A program made the translations under genes and the position numbers. This document shows positions 1-5,824 of a stretch of DNA of 6,646 nt, in pieces. The notes under the pieces were generated by a model. That model was not told where the DNA came from. It made no database searches and was given only the letters and a program-made list of their open reading frames with translations. The stretch is taken from assembly GCA_948759685.1 (NCBI GenBank), contig CAQBGY010000181.1, positions 1 to 6,646 of the forward strand, in the 5' to 3' direction. This stretch comes from an uncultured Eubacterium sp. (lineage in GTDB: Bacteria; Bacillota_A; Clostridia; Lachnospirales; Lachnospiraceae). Positions within the stretch are counted from its first letter, which is position 1; each line of letters opens with the position of its first letter.

Positions 1-1
1 A

Positions 2-424
2 ACAGAGAATCGTTTACGTTTCAACCGTCATAAGACAGGACAGCCTATTAACTTTACACTACAAGGACAACTGCGAGAAATTATTTTGAAATATGCTAAA
101 GAAGGTTGTAGCCCTAAGGACTTTATTTTTCCTATTCTTGATAGAAGAATTCATAAAACACAGCAACAGCAAGATGATAGAATAATAAAGGTAACTAAGG
201 GTATTAATAGGAATCTTAAAAAGATTGGTCAATTTCTGAATCTTTCTATTCCTATAACAACCTACGTGGCAAGACATTCTTTTGCTACAGTGTTAAAACG
301 TTCTGGAGTCAATATATCGATTATTAGTGAAGCATTAGGACATACAAATTTGTCAACGACACAATATTATTTGGATAGTTTTGAAAATGAGCAGATAGAT
401 GAAGCAATGAAGAATCTTCTTTAA
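2..424 (+). CDS. Tyrosine recombinase/integrase, C-terminal catalytic part (cut by window edge)
   Basis: This is the 3' end of a site-specific tyrosine recombinase, which breaks and rejoins DNA through a covalent tyrosine-DNA link and typically moves an integrative element. The reading frame is open from base 2, so the start lies outside the window. A TTG at 86 is only an internal Leu codon. Visible catalytic parts are the KTG beta-hairpin lysine near residue 11 of the fragment, YVARHSFAT with the second catalytic Arg at 272-274 (Tyr replaces the usual His of HxxR, common in Bacteroidota integrases), LGH shortly after, and the nucleophile Tyr in TTQYYLDSF at 368-370. The first catalytic Arg and the N-terminal SAM-like core-binding domain would lie upstream. 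A terminator follows four bases after the stop. The family call is firm. The element it serves is unknown. Confidence 0.93.
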   Translation, partial: TENRLRFNRHKTGQPINFTLQGQLREIILKYAKEGCSPKDFIFPILDRRIHKTQQQQDDRIIKVTKGINRNLKKIGQFLNLSIPITTYVARHSFATVLKRSGVNISIISEALGHTNLSTTQYYLDSFENEQIDEAMKNLL

Positions 425-427
425 AAT

Positions 428-466
428 AAAATGTCGCTTTGCTTTTATGGTGAAGCGACATTTTTT
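428..466 (+). terminator. Rho-independent terminator after the integrase
   Basis: ATGTCGCTT (431-439) pairs perfectly with AAGCGACAT (453-461), and AAA/TTT extends the stem at its base. A T-run follows at 461-466. The A-rich left flank gives a weaker T-run on the other strand. The hairpin ends integrase transcription and covers the upstream ATG at 431, which argues that the next gene starts later, at 491. Confidence 0.85.
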
Positions 467-490
467 ATTTTTGTGACAAAGTTTGAAAAT

Positions 491-1489
491 ATGGAATATC
501 AGATAATACCAATCAATACGATAAAACGAATCGAATCATGGCTGAATAGTGAAGTGGGACTCAGCCGTTCGATGTTTCATAATGAACTGGACTATATATC
601 TGATGTATATCTTTTGGGTAATAAGTTCCCAATGGAAATACAGGATTTGTACTTGTCAATAAAGAAGGAAGAGCAGGAGATTCCCTATCCTAATTGCGGG
701 ACAGATGAGGACAAATATGAATTTAGTATGACTGTGGGAAAGAATTTAGTCCTTGAAAGTGGTAATTTTAAAGCCGAGTATATTGAAACATTGTGGAATA
801 CATACAATAAAAATGAGGACGAAGCCTATGAACAGCAAGACCAAGATGTATTTTACGCTATTCTTCTTATTGTAAGTATCTACTATAAATATACACAGAC
901 CAATGGCTATTTTGATTTTGAGGATTATATTGCTGACCCAACGCAACTAAAGTATAGTTATTCTGTCAGACCGGATATGCTACGTCTTTACAAGATGTTT
1001 CATGAGAAGAAAAAGACCAAGAGTAATATTGTCACGATTGAATATAACAAACAGAAAATAGAACTTACGAATGATGATAGTTGGTTTCTCAATATGATAA
1101 CTCCATATCTTGATAAATATTTAGGAGTTTCAACTTTGGAAGAAGCGGAAACGGAGTTGGATAAAGATTATCCCAGTATAGGTAAAAGAGGGAGGAAGCG
1201 CGAAAATGCGATACTTGATACGATAACTCTTAGTATATATAACCTACTACGCCACTCATCATTTGCAGCCAAAGGTAAAGGATTAACAGATAACGAGGGA
1301 AATTTCATTCTTGGGTTACTGAAATATCTCAAACTGATTGATGAGGACAGTCCTAAAAATGACATATTGAATTTGCGGGCTACAATCAGGAACTTACAAA
1401 AATATGAAGTTCGTCCAAATTGGTGGAAAATCCCTATGTGTAAAACATCTCCCAATAATCCAGTTGAATATTTAAAATCATATTGGTAA
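491..1489 (+). CDS. Hypothetical protein, 332 aa, integrase-adjacent
   Basis: I do not recognise this family. The frame is open from an ATG at 431, but that codon lies inside the terminator stem of the integrase. The ATG at 491 (MEYQIIPINTIKRIESWLN) follows an A-rich leader and is the better start. The protein is soluble with no signal peptide. Its first half is acidic, with a hydrophobic helix-like stretch around VFYAILLIVSIYYKY. The second half has a basic patch GKRGRKRENAILDTITLS followed by a helical region, which might contact nucleic acid, and it ends in a Trp/Pro-rich tail (RPNWWKIPM). It has its own terminator 23 bases after the stop. Position directly behind an integrase suggests an accessory gene of the same mobile element; that is inference. 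A clear promoter is not visible between the integrase terminator and the start. Confidence 0.8.
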   Translation: MEYQIIPINTIKRIESWLNSEVGLSRSMFHNELDYISDVYLLGNKFPMEIQDLYLSIKKEEQEIPYPNCGTDEDKYEFSMTVGKNLVLESGNFKAEYIETLWNTYNKNEDEAYEQQDQDVFYAILLIVSIYYKYTQTNGYFDFEDYIADPTQLKYSYSVRPDMLRLYKMFHEKKKTKSNIVTIEYNKQKIELTNDDSWFLNMITPYLDKYLGVSTLEEAETELDKDYPSIGKRGRKRENAILDTITLSIYNLLRHSSFAAKGKGLTDNEGNFILGLLKYLKLIDEDSPKNDILNLRATIRNLQKYEVRPNWWKIPMCKTSPNNPVEYLKSYW

Positions 1490-1511
1490 AACATATAAAT
1501 AAAAAAATATT

Positions 1512-1545
1512 AGCCTTGCATTTATATTGCAGGGCTATTTTTTTT
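1512..1545 (+). terminator. Rho-independent terminator after the 332-aa gene
   Basis: AGCCTTGCA (1512-1520) pairs with TGCAGGGCT (1528-1536), nine pairs with one T-G wobble and a 7-nt loop, followed by eight T residues at 1538-1545. The small open frame that runs through it from 1483 is therefore unlikely to be a gene. Confidence 0.85.
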
Positions 1546-1589
1546 ATCTGCATTTTGCTGATATTTAATATGTTGTGTATTGCGAGCTC

Positions 1590-1629
1590 ACATAAAGAAT
1601 TAGACATAAAAAAAGGGATTTCTTTATGT
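1590..1629. repeat. 10-bp inverted repeat in the gene-free gap
   Basis: ACATAAAGAA (1590-1599) and TTCTTTATGT (1620-1629) are perfect inverted copies with a 20-nt A-rich spacer. It lies in a 260-base stretch (1490-1749) in which I see no gene. It could be a weak hairpin, a protein-binding site or part of an attachment region. Nothing decides between these. Confidence 0.5.
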
Positions 1630-1662
1630 TTTCTTCTTTATTCTACAGGTTACCATTTCTCC

Positions 1663-1672
1663 GTAAGTTTGC
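1663..1672 (+). promoter_or_regulatory. GTAnnTTTGC site: -7 promoter box or CTnDOT-type attachment core
   Basis: GTAAGTTTGC matches the 10-bp GTAnnTTTGC pattern known from CTnDOT target sites, and its inner TAAGTTTG matches the Bacteroides -7 box TAnnTTTG. No TTTG is found at the expected -33 distance, so the promoter reading is weak. Because the pattern is short and serves both roles, it is only a candidate. If used as a promoter it would drive the short frame at 1750. Confidence 0.35.
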
Positions 1673-1749
1673 ACTGTAATCGAAAACGATAAGGCGCCAA
1701 GTTGATGATTACTTAAAACTTAGTTATTAATAAAAAAATAAAGAAAAAA

Positions 1750-1803
1750 ATGGAAACAATTACTACAATGACAGTAAACGAGAATGGAATACCGTTTGAA
1801 TAG
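1750..1803 (+). pseudogene. Orphan gene start, 17 codons (METITTMTVNENGIPFE)
   Basis: An ATG preceded by a very A-rich leader (1729-1749), typical of a Bacteroidota translation start, opens a frame of only 17 codons. The stop lies 18 bases inside the recombinase remnant, which is in another frame. I read it as the 5' end of a gene joined to the broken 3' end of another by recombination. It could alternatively be a short leader peptide. The product is unknown. Confidence 0.35.
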
Positions 1804-2005
1804 TGGTAGGGCAAATTATATTGCCAAAGGTGGTAAACTTGGTAGAAAGACAGGTTCAACCAAAACGGATGATAAGAAGAAGGAAGAATATAAAGAAGTC
1901 ATTGCTTTACTAAGAAAAGGCTATTCAATCAGAAATATAGCTAAGCTACAAAGTATTGGTATTTCAACCGTTCAACGGATAAAAAATCAGTTTATAAAGC
2001 CATAG
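1784..2005 (+). pseudogene. Serine site-specific recombinase (resolvase/invertase), C-terminal remnant
   Basis: The 73 residues from the ATG at 1784 match the tail of Bacteroidota serine recombinases of the DNA-invertase type: a linker RLNSGRANYIAKGGKLGRK, then a helix-turn-helix in which GYSIRNIAKLQSIGISTVQR forms the DNA-contacting helices. The whole N-terminal catalytic domain, including the nucleophile serine, is missing, and a stop at 1775-1777 blocks the frame upstream, so the normal length of about 190-200 residues cannot be reached. It cannot catalyse recombination. It might still bind DNA if translated from 1784, but it is most simply a deletion remnant. Confidence 0.8.
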
Positions 2006-2022
2006 GTATAAATTATCAGTTG

Positions 2023-2075
2023 GGTAGAAAATTTTAAAATTTTGCTCTTATATAGGCAATCACAAATTTTCTACC
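2023..2075. repeat. 12-bp inverted repeat behind the recombinase remnant
   Basis: GGTAGAAAATTT (2023-2034) and AAATTTTCTACC (2064-2075) are perfect inverted copies separated by 29 bases. One more pair is possible beyond a single mismatch. There is no T-run after the right arm, so it is not a classic terminator. It could be a remnant of the recombinase's crossover or binding sites, or a weak transcription-end hairpin. The A/T-only half of the arms lowers its weight. Confidence 0.5.
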
Positions 2076-2125
2076 TACTTGGATTTACTAAGAAGAGACA
2101 GCTTTCAACTTTTAATAAACAATAG

Positions 2126-2158
2126 TTCTTGTTATTACAAATGCTTTTCGTAACTTTG
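2126..2158 (+). promoter_or_regulatory. Bacteroides-type promoter for the structured RNA and small-gene cluster
   Basis: TTCTTG (2126-2131) stands 19 bases before TAACTTTG (2151-2158), which matches the Bacteroides -7 consensus TAnnTTTG exactly and the -33 TTTG in three of four bases, with the usual spacing. Transcription would start near 2163-2168, right at the first structured segment. It is the best promoter in the window. Confidence 0.7.
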
Positions 2159-2159
2159 T

Positions 2160-2535
2160 GGCAATTTCAGATACCTAATGTGTTAGGTCTGAAAGGACAT
2201 ATTAGTTAACGAAGAGCGTTTTAAATATTATTCTTAATCTGAAATCTCGACAATTTCAATCTCCAAGAATAATAGGCAAGAACGCTCACGTCAATGTTAT
2301 ATACCTATCTTGTTAAGATAGTCTATATATCGTTTGGCGTGGGCTATTGTTTATTATTTGGAGATGGGCAGTCGAGAGCCTCAGATTAGATAATATTCAA
2401 TAGTTTCCACGCCTTTTAATTTTTAATAGTATCTGAAGGAAACAGGGTAGATAAAACGATATATAACTACGGATCAGACATTAAGAAACAACTTTTGCTA
2501 CTATCTTTTAAGTAGCCAACTCATTTTTTGAGCAG
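2160..2535 (+). ncRNA. Candidate large structured RNA (or long structured leader), unknown family
   Basis: No gene fits here, but the segment is packed with perfect complementarities. Helices seen: TTCAGATAC 2166-2174 with 2429-2437; a competing hairpin 2166-2193; GAGCGTT 2214-2220 with 2281-2287, continued by ATTATTCTT 2227-2235 with 2265-2273; a hairpin 2287-2341 of 8+6+7 pairs capped by CTATCTT-gtt-AAGATAG; GGCGTGG 2336-2342 with 2407-2413, continued by CTATTG/CAATAG and TATTAT/ATAATA; GTTTCC 2403-2408 with 2438-2443; GCTACT 2497-2502 with 2511-2516. The loops of the hairpins at 2214-2287 and 2336-2413 pair with each other in three blocks: 2236-2242 with 2381-2387, 2245-2251 with 2371-2377, and 2259-2264 with 2360-2365. 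A matching promoter lies just upstream. The 3' end is uncertain; a T6 run at 2524-2529 follows the last hairpin. I considered RNase P, tmRNA, group I and group II introns and do not see their hallmark motifs. Confidence 0.6.
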
Positions 2536-2572
2536 CTTATATTTTGATTTACTAACAGATAAATAATTAGAT

Positions 2573-2914
2573 ATGGGATTCTTTAATTTTGGAAATAATA
2601 GTAAAGCAGAGATTCAATCTTGTGCATTAAAAATAAGTACAGGTATAGGGCAAATAGAACAAGAATATGCTTCTTCTAATGGTCAAGTTACACCTATGGT
2701 AAGAGGTCTTGCATCGGTATTGCAGAATGAAGTTAGGACTTTAGAACGATTGTTAAAACCTAATGGGAGAACTGACTATAATTTATATAATTCAATAACG
2801 GTTAAATGGTATGATGGGAGTGAAATTCCCTTGCAGTTATTTACCGCTAGATTAAATAATGAAGCTAAGGGTGTGTTAATACAAACAGGTATTGATATAG
2901 GCATTTGGTTATAA
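2573..2914 (+). CDS. Small hypothetical protein, 113 aa, MGFFN type
   Basis: Not recognised. It is the first gene after the structured RNA and starts at an ATG behind the AT-rich leader AAATAATTAGAT, without a Shine-Dalgarno site. There is no signal peptide or membrane segment. The N-terminus MGFFNFGNN is aromatic and glycine-rich. Residues 14-62 look helical (ISTGIGQIEQEY, ALQ-like VLQNEVRTLERLL). The C-terminal half is predicted strand-rich (ITVKWYDGSEIPLQLF) and ends in a hydrophobic GIDIGIWL. Its start and helical part resemble the 103-aa protein at 3398 (shared MGxFN, EL/EY-S, VT, NxVxxL), suggesting distant paralogues. The next gene starts six bases after its stop, so the two are probably co-transcribed. 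Confidence 0.75.
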   Translation: MGFFNFGNNSKAEIQSCALKISTGIGQIEQEYASSNGQVTPMVRGLASVLQNEVRTLERLLKPNGRTDYNLYNSITVKWYDGSEIPLQLFTARLNNEAKGVLIQTGIDIGIWL

Positions 2915-2920
2915 TAAAAT

Positions 2921-3280
2921 ATGATATCAGCTATGTTCAATTTGTATTATATACAAAAGCAGAACGCTTTTATTGAAAAAAAAGGACGTAACAAATATGA
3001 TACGCTATATAAAAAGATTTCAAGTTCATCCATTCTTGCTAAGTTAGAGGGTATGTCCATACACGGAGGTCAAGCACCTGGCGCAGAAGACTTTTCAATG
3101 GTTGCAACAAGTAATTGGTCATTATTTTTCAAATTCGACCAAATGACTACAACTATGGGAGCATTGATAGCTTTAAAAATATGGAATGAGAAAGTAAATT
3201 TAAGATATGGTATGGCTGATGATTATAAATTATTAAGAATAGCCAATGCTATTATAATGTCTAATGGAAATACTTTATAG
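2921..3280 (+). CDS. Small hypothetical protein, 119 aa
   Basis: Not recognised. The ATG at 2921 follows AATAAAAT and is six bases from the preceding stop; a second ATG four codons later (MFNLYYIQKQ) could also serve. The protein is soluble and basic at the N-terminus (EKKGRNKYDTLYKK). A glycine-rich turn, MSIHGGQAPGAEDFSM, lies in the middle, followed by NWSLFFKFDQMTTTMGALIA, an amphipathic to hydrophobic stretch too polar for a clear membrane segment. There is no catalytic motif that I can name. Its tight position between two other small genes indicates an operon with them. Confidence 0.72.
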   Translation: MISAMFNLYYIQKQNAFIEKKGRNKYDTLYKKISSSSILAKLEGMSIHGGQAPGAEDFSMVATSNWSLFFKFDQMTTTMGALIALKIWNEKVNLRYGMADDYKLLRIANAIIMSNGNTL

Positions 3281-3282
3281 TA

Positions 3283-3366
3283 ATGGAAACAATTGGAATA
3301 ATATTATTAGCAATAGTCCTAACAATAGTTTTGAAGTTCATCTTTTGGCGCATAGGAAGAAAATAA
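3283..3366 (+). CDS. Tiny membrane peptide, 27 aa
   Basis: A very short frame that reads METIGIILLAIVLTIVLKF and ends IFWRIGRK. It starts two bases after the previous stop and ends in tandem TAATAA. Residues 4-17 plus FIF form one hydrophobic membrane segment, with a positively charged end (K18, R23, R26, K27) that would be cytoplasmic by the positive-inside rule. It is spaced like an operon member. Its composition resembles small regulatory membrane proteins or type I toxin peptides, but no family is recognised and no antitoxin is evident. Chance open frames this short are common, so the operon spacing and amphipathic layout are the only support. Confidence 0.5.
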   Translation: METIGIILLAIVLTIVLKFIFWRIGRK

Positions 3367-3397
3367 TAAGTTGATAATTTAAAAATATAATTGAATT

Positions 3398-3709
3398 ATG
3401 GGATGGTTTAATTCACAAAATGACAATGAGTTTAAAGATTTACTCATTGCTACTTACGATACAATGGGATATTTAATAAATGAATTAAATTCAGCACAAA
3501 GAGTAACATCTGTTGCTGATGAATATATTTCCCAGATGAGTAATCAAGTTAATAGATTATATCAAATGAATAGTAATGGACTATTCGATTCAACAAGAGT
3601 AGTGATAGATGGACAAATGGTATCTGGAAGAGATTCTTTAGTGGGTTTTATCCTGTTTATAAGAGACGTAGAAAGAAAAACTGGAAGAAAATTTTCTCTA
3701 AATATTTAA
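3398..3709 (+). CDS. Small hypothetical protein, 103 aa, MGWFN type
   Basis: Not recognised. The start ATG follows an AT-only leader (AAAAATATAATTGAATT). No signal peptide or membrane segment is clear. The first 60 residues are helical (LLIATYDTMGYLINEL, YISQMSNQVNRLYQM) and the rest is strand-like with VVIDGQMVSGRDSLVGFIL and a basic tail RDVERKTGRKFSLNI. It resembles the 113-aa protein at 2573 in its first residues (MGxFN), in length, in the order helix pair then strand region, and in scattered positions (VT, NQV/NEV, G..D). Only two bases separate its stop from the next start, so translation of the two is likely coupled. Confidence 0.75.
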   Translation: MGWFNSQNDNEFKDLLIATYDTMGYLINELNSAQRVTSVADEYISQMSNQVNRLYQMNSNGLFDSTRVVIDGQMVSGRDSLVGFILFIRDVERKTGRKFSLNI

Positions 3710-3711
3710 GT

Positions 3712-4110
3712 ATGCCAACATTAGAACAACGGAAAGCAGCATTTAGGACAGTTTTTGATGTTGCTATTCACAATAAGAAAGAATTGAATGATAATCATAA
3801 ATATTGCTTGATTAGATGGGGGCAAGATATACTTCATCTGTCTATTATTGATGCACAGGAATGTTTATCCCCTGCTATGGCGAATGGATTTGCAAACTTT
3901 CAGCAGTTAAGCAATTTAGACAAAGAATATCAAATTGAATTTAGGAAGTTACTATATGCTATACTGAATTATTGTCAACTACCAACTGTGCAAGAAATTG
4001 AAGATTTCAACTCAGTGTTGTCTGTAATTGAGAATAGATATAATCTACCTAGCTCATATACTGAATTTGAGAGTTCAATATATAACACTTCTCCATTAAA
4101 GGAGTGGTGA
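3712..4110 (+). CDS. Small hypothetical protein, 132 aa, helical
   Basis: Not recognised. The ATG lies two bases after the stop of the 103-aa gene, indicating coupled translation. The protein is soluble and predicted almost wholly alpha-helical: LEQRKAAFRTVFDVAIHNKK, YQIEFRKLLYAILNYCQLP, then VQEIEDFNSVLSVIENRY. Two cysteines (CLIRW, ECLSP) and a third (NYCQLP) are spread and form no evident metal site. It is the last of the five tightly packed small genes; a long hairpin begins 12 bases after its stop. Function could be structural or regulatory, but nothing in the sequence decides. Confidence 0.75.
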   Translation: MPTLEQRKAAFRTVFDVAIHNKKELNDNHKYCLIRWGQDILHLSIIDAQECLSPAMANGFANFQQLSNLDKEYQIEFRKLLYAILNYCQLPTVQEIEDFNSVLSVIENRYNLPSSYTEFESSIYNTSPLKEW

Positions 4111-4122
4111 TTATGTTTATGG

Positions 4123-4189
4123 AGTAAATTCCCAATATAAGAATGATACATTAATTGTTAATATTTCTTGTATTGGGAATTCTTTACTA
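4123..4189 (+). repeat. Long inverted repeat/hairpin between small genes and lipoprotein gene
   Basis: Left arm 4127-4143 (AATTCCCAATATAAGAA) pairs with right arm 4165-4181 (TTCTTGTATTGGGAATT), 17 pairs with one T-G wobble and a 21-nt loop. Allowing a 2-base bulge, AGTAA at 4123-4127 pairs with TTACT at 4184-4188. There is no T-run, so it is probably not a simple terminator. It could be an RNA-processing or stabilising hairpin, an operator, or a small inserted palindromic element. Confidence 0.7.
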
Positions 4190-4208
4190 GTAAAATCCAA
4201 ATAAAGTA

Positions 4209-5741
4209 ATGAAGAAAATCTTGTATTTTATATTGATAATGTTCTTATGTCCTATTCAATCTTGTGATAGGAAAAGACAAGCAAGTGAACAAGAGATGAA
4301 AGATTCGTTAGCAGCAGCAAACTTTATGAAATGTGCAAAATCTTTATATAACACATTGTACGATGACGATGTTGAATGCTATGAGCCACGTGTTTTTATA
4401 AAGTACAGGCAACCTGTAAATGGCTATGATGTAACTGTTATGTGTTTGCCGTATAACTATACTTATGATAAAGAGAGGGAGACTGAAATATGGGGAAATG
4501 CACTATTGTATTTTGAAAAGGAAGATAACAGATTCTATATTTACAATGAAAGCTTTTCTGACAGTGTTCTTTATTATGTAAACGAACAAGAAGTTAGAGA
4601 TAATATGATATTAGAATTGGACTATTTGCCTAAATCAAAAAATGAATATTTGAGTCATAACTCACCATTCTTTTTCTCTGATGTGGATTTTGACGGAGAA
4701 GAAGAATTAATTATCAATAACTGGAGATGTGGTACAAGATATTGCAATACCTATGATGTTTACAAGATAACCAACAATGAAGCGAAACGATTAATCGTTG
4801 AACCATTTAATAAAATAGAATCTCATGCAGAATTTGATTCTATCAATAAGACGATTATTCTTAATTGTTATAATGGACATAGAGAAAGTTATTATAAAAA
4901 ATATAAACAAATAAATAAATCGACTTCCTATCAATTCAATTTGATTACAATAGGACAACCTGGAACAGATAGGAAATTCACCACTCTTTCGGATATAGAT
5001 ATGGGATTGAAGCCTAAAGATTTTCCCGATACACCATTAATAAAAGAGTTATTGGATTTATACAATAGTGCTATTATACTTTATAGTCTAGACCATGATT
5101 TTAATTTAGCAGAATGTTTTGATTGGAATCTAAAAGAAATTGTAAATAAACTCGATTGCTCAATTATATCTAATGATACTATAAGAGAATATGCGCAAAA
5201 TTATAAAAAAGTCATCTTATCAATACTTTCAAAAGATACATTCTCTGATTCTGAAAGTACCAAAAGGATTGTTACTACACATGATACATTTGCAAAAAAA
5301 ATCATAGAGTGTTTTCATGTGACAGATGATATGTGTCAAATTTATGACAGTGTTGTAACTGGCTCTATTGTTGAGGTAGAAAAGCAAATAAAGAATAATG
5401 CGGTTAAACCTTTGATTGATGATATTCCTGATTTCAATAAAAAGTGCCTTTATACTTTAGGTGCATATTATTCAAACTATTATTCAACACCCGCATTAGC
5501 AATTAAGCCATTACAAGAACTAATGGAATCGAAACAATACTCAATTTACATTTGTGAAATATGGCGTATTTGGAAATTCATTTCAGAAAATGAAGTAGAT
5601 TGGTTAGGAGTACCCGAAGAAGAATATAGTGCAATGAAAATAGTTTGCTTGAAAACCATATTGGCACAAATTATTCAGCACCCTAATGATATAATGGCAA
5701 TAAATCAGTTTATGCAGCTTTCATTAATGAAGTATATATAG
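4209..5741 (+). CDS. Lipoprotein of unknown function with DxDxDG motif, 510 aa
   Basis: Residues 1-18 are a lipoprotein signal peptide (KK, hydrophobic ILYFILIMFLCPI) with lipobox IQSC; Cys19 would be lipidated by Lgt and the signal removed by LspA. The following DRKRQ is not an acidic surface-export signal as known in Bacteroidota, so an inner-leaflet periplasmic location is likelier than the cell surface. The first half is rich in strands and Tyr, and contains DVDFDGEEE (158-166), an EF-hand-like DxDxDG loop that probably binds Ca2+, as in many Bacteroidota lipoproteins with integrin-like or FG-GAP-like segments. Two cysteines follow (C174, C179). From about residue 270 the protein turns helical, with no recognised domain, so it appears to have two parts. 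The start ATG is the first codon that gives an intact signal peptide. The substrate or partner is unknown. Confidence 0.82.
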   Translation: MKKILYFILIMFLCPIQSCDRKRQASEQEMKDSLAAANFMKCAKSLYNTLYDDDVECYEPRVFIKYRQPVNGYDVTVMCLPYNYTYDKERETEIWGNALLYFEKEDNRFYIYNESFSDSVLYYVNEQEVRDNMILELDYLPKSKNEYLSHNSPFFFSDVDFDGEEELIINNWRCGTRYCNTYDVYKITNNEAKRLIVEPFNKIESHAEFDSINKTIILNCYNGHRESYYKKYKQINKSTSYQFNLITIGQPGTDRKFTTLSDIDMGLKPKDFPDTPLIKELLDLYNSAIILYSLDHDFNLAECFDWNLKEIVNKLDCSIISNDTIREYAQNYKKVILSILSKDTFSDSESTKRIVTTHDTFAKKIIECFHVTDDMCQIYDSVVTGSIVEVEKQIKNNAVKPLIDDIPDFNKKCLYTLGAYYSNYYSTPALAIKPLQELMESKQYSIYICEIWRIWKFISENEVDWLGVPEEEYSAMKIVCLKTILAQIIQHPNDIMAINQFMQLSLMKYI

Positions 5742-5749
5742 TAAATTTG
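5742..5749 (+). promoter_or_regulatory. Possible -7 box upstream of the HD gene
   Basis: TAAATTTG matches TAnnTTTG exactly and begins right after the lipoprotein stop. No good TTTG is found about 19 bases upstream (only CTTTC at 5718-5722). If it is used, transcription starts around 5756, which would exclude the TTG at 5747 as the start of the HD gene and favour the ATG at 5825. Confidence 0.3.
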
Positions 5750-5824
5750 AAAAAGAGGATAGCATTTGAAAAAATTCAAATAGTGTACAATCTAACTAAC
5801 GATACGGAATTAGAACATAATTAT

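Noticed and set aside
431..490. Upstream ATG extending the 332-aa protein by 20 residues
   Set aside because: It begins inside the stem of the integrase terminator, so an mRNA starting further downstream would not contain it, and its residues are a translation of the hairpin and T-run.
1168..1494. Minus-strand open frame of 108 codons
   Set aside because: It lies entirely within the 332-aa gene on the opposite strand and has no start signals or recognisable domain; the same holds for minus-strand frames at 746-946 and 59-277.
1483..1692. Open frame of 69 codons, hydrophobic
   Set aside because: It overlaps the end of the 332-aa gene and runs straight through that gene's terminator hairpin and T-run; the hydrophobic look comes from translating the T-runs.
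2315..2326. AAGATAGTCTAT resembles the group I intron P7 strand (AAGATATAGTC)
   Set aside because: The other conserved core strands are not found, no split exons flank the region, and the segment is better explained as the arm of the hairpin 2287-2341.
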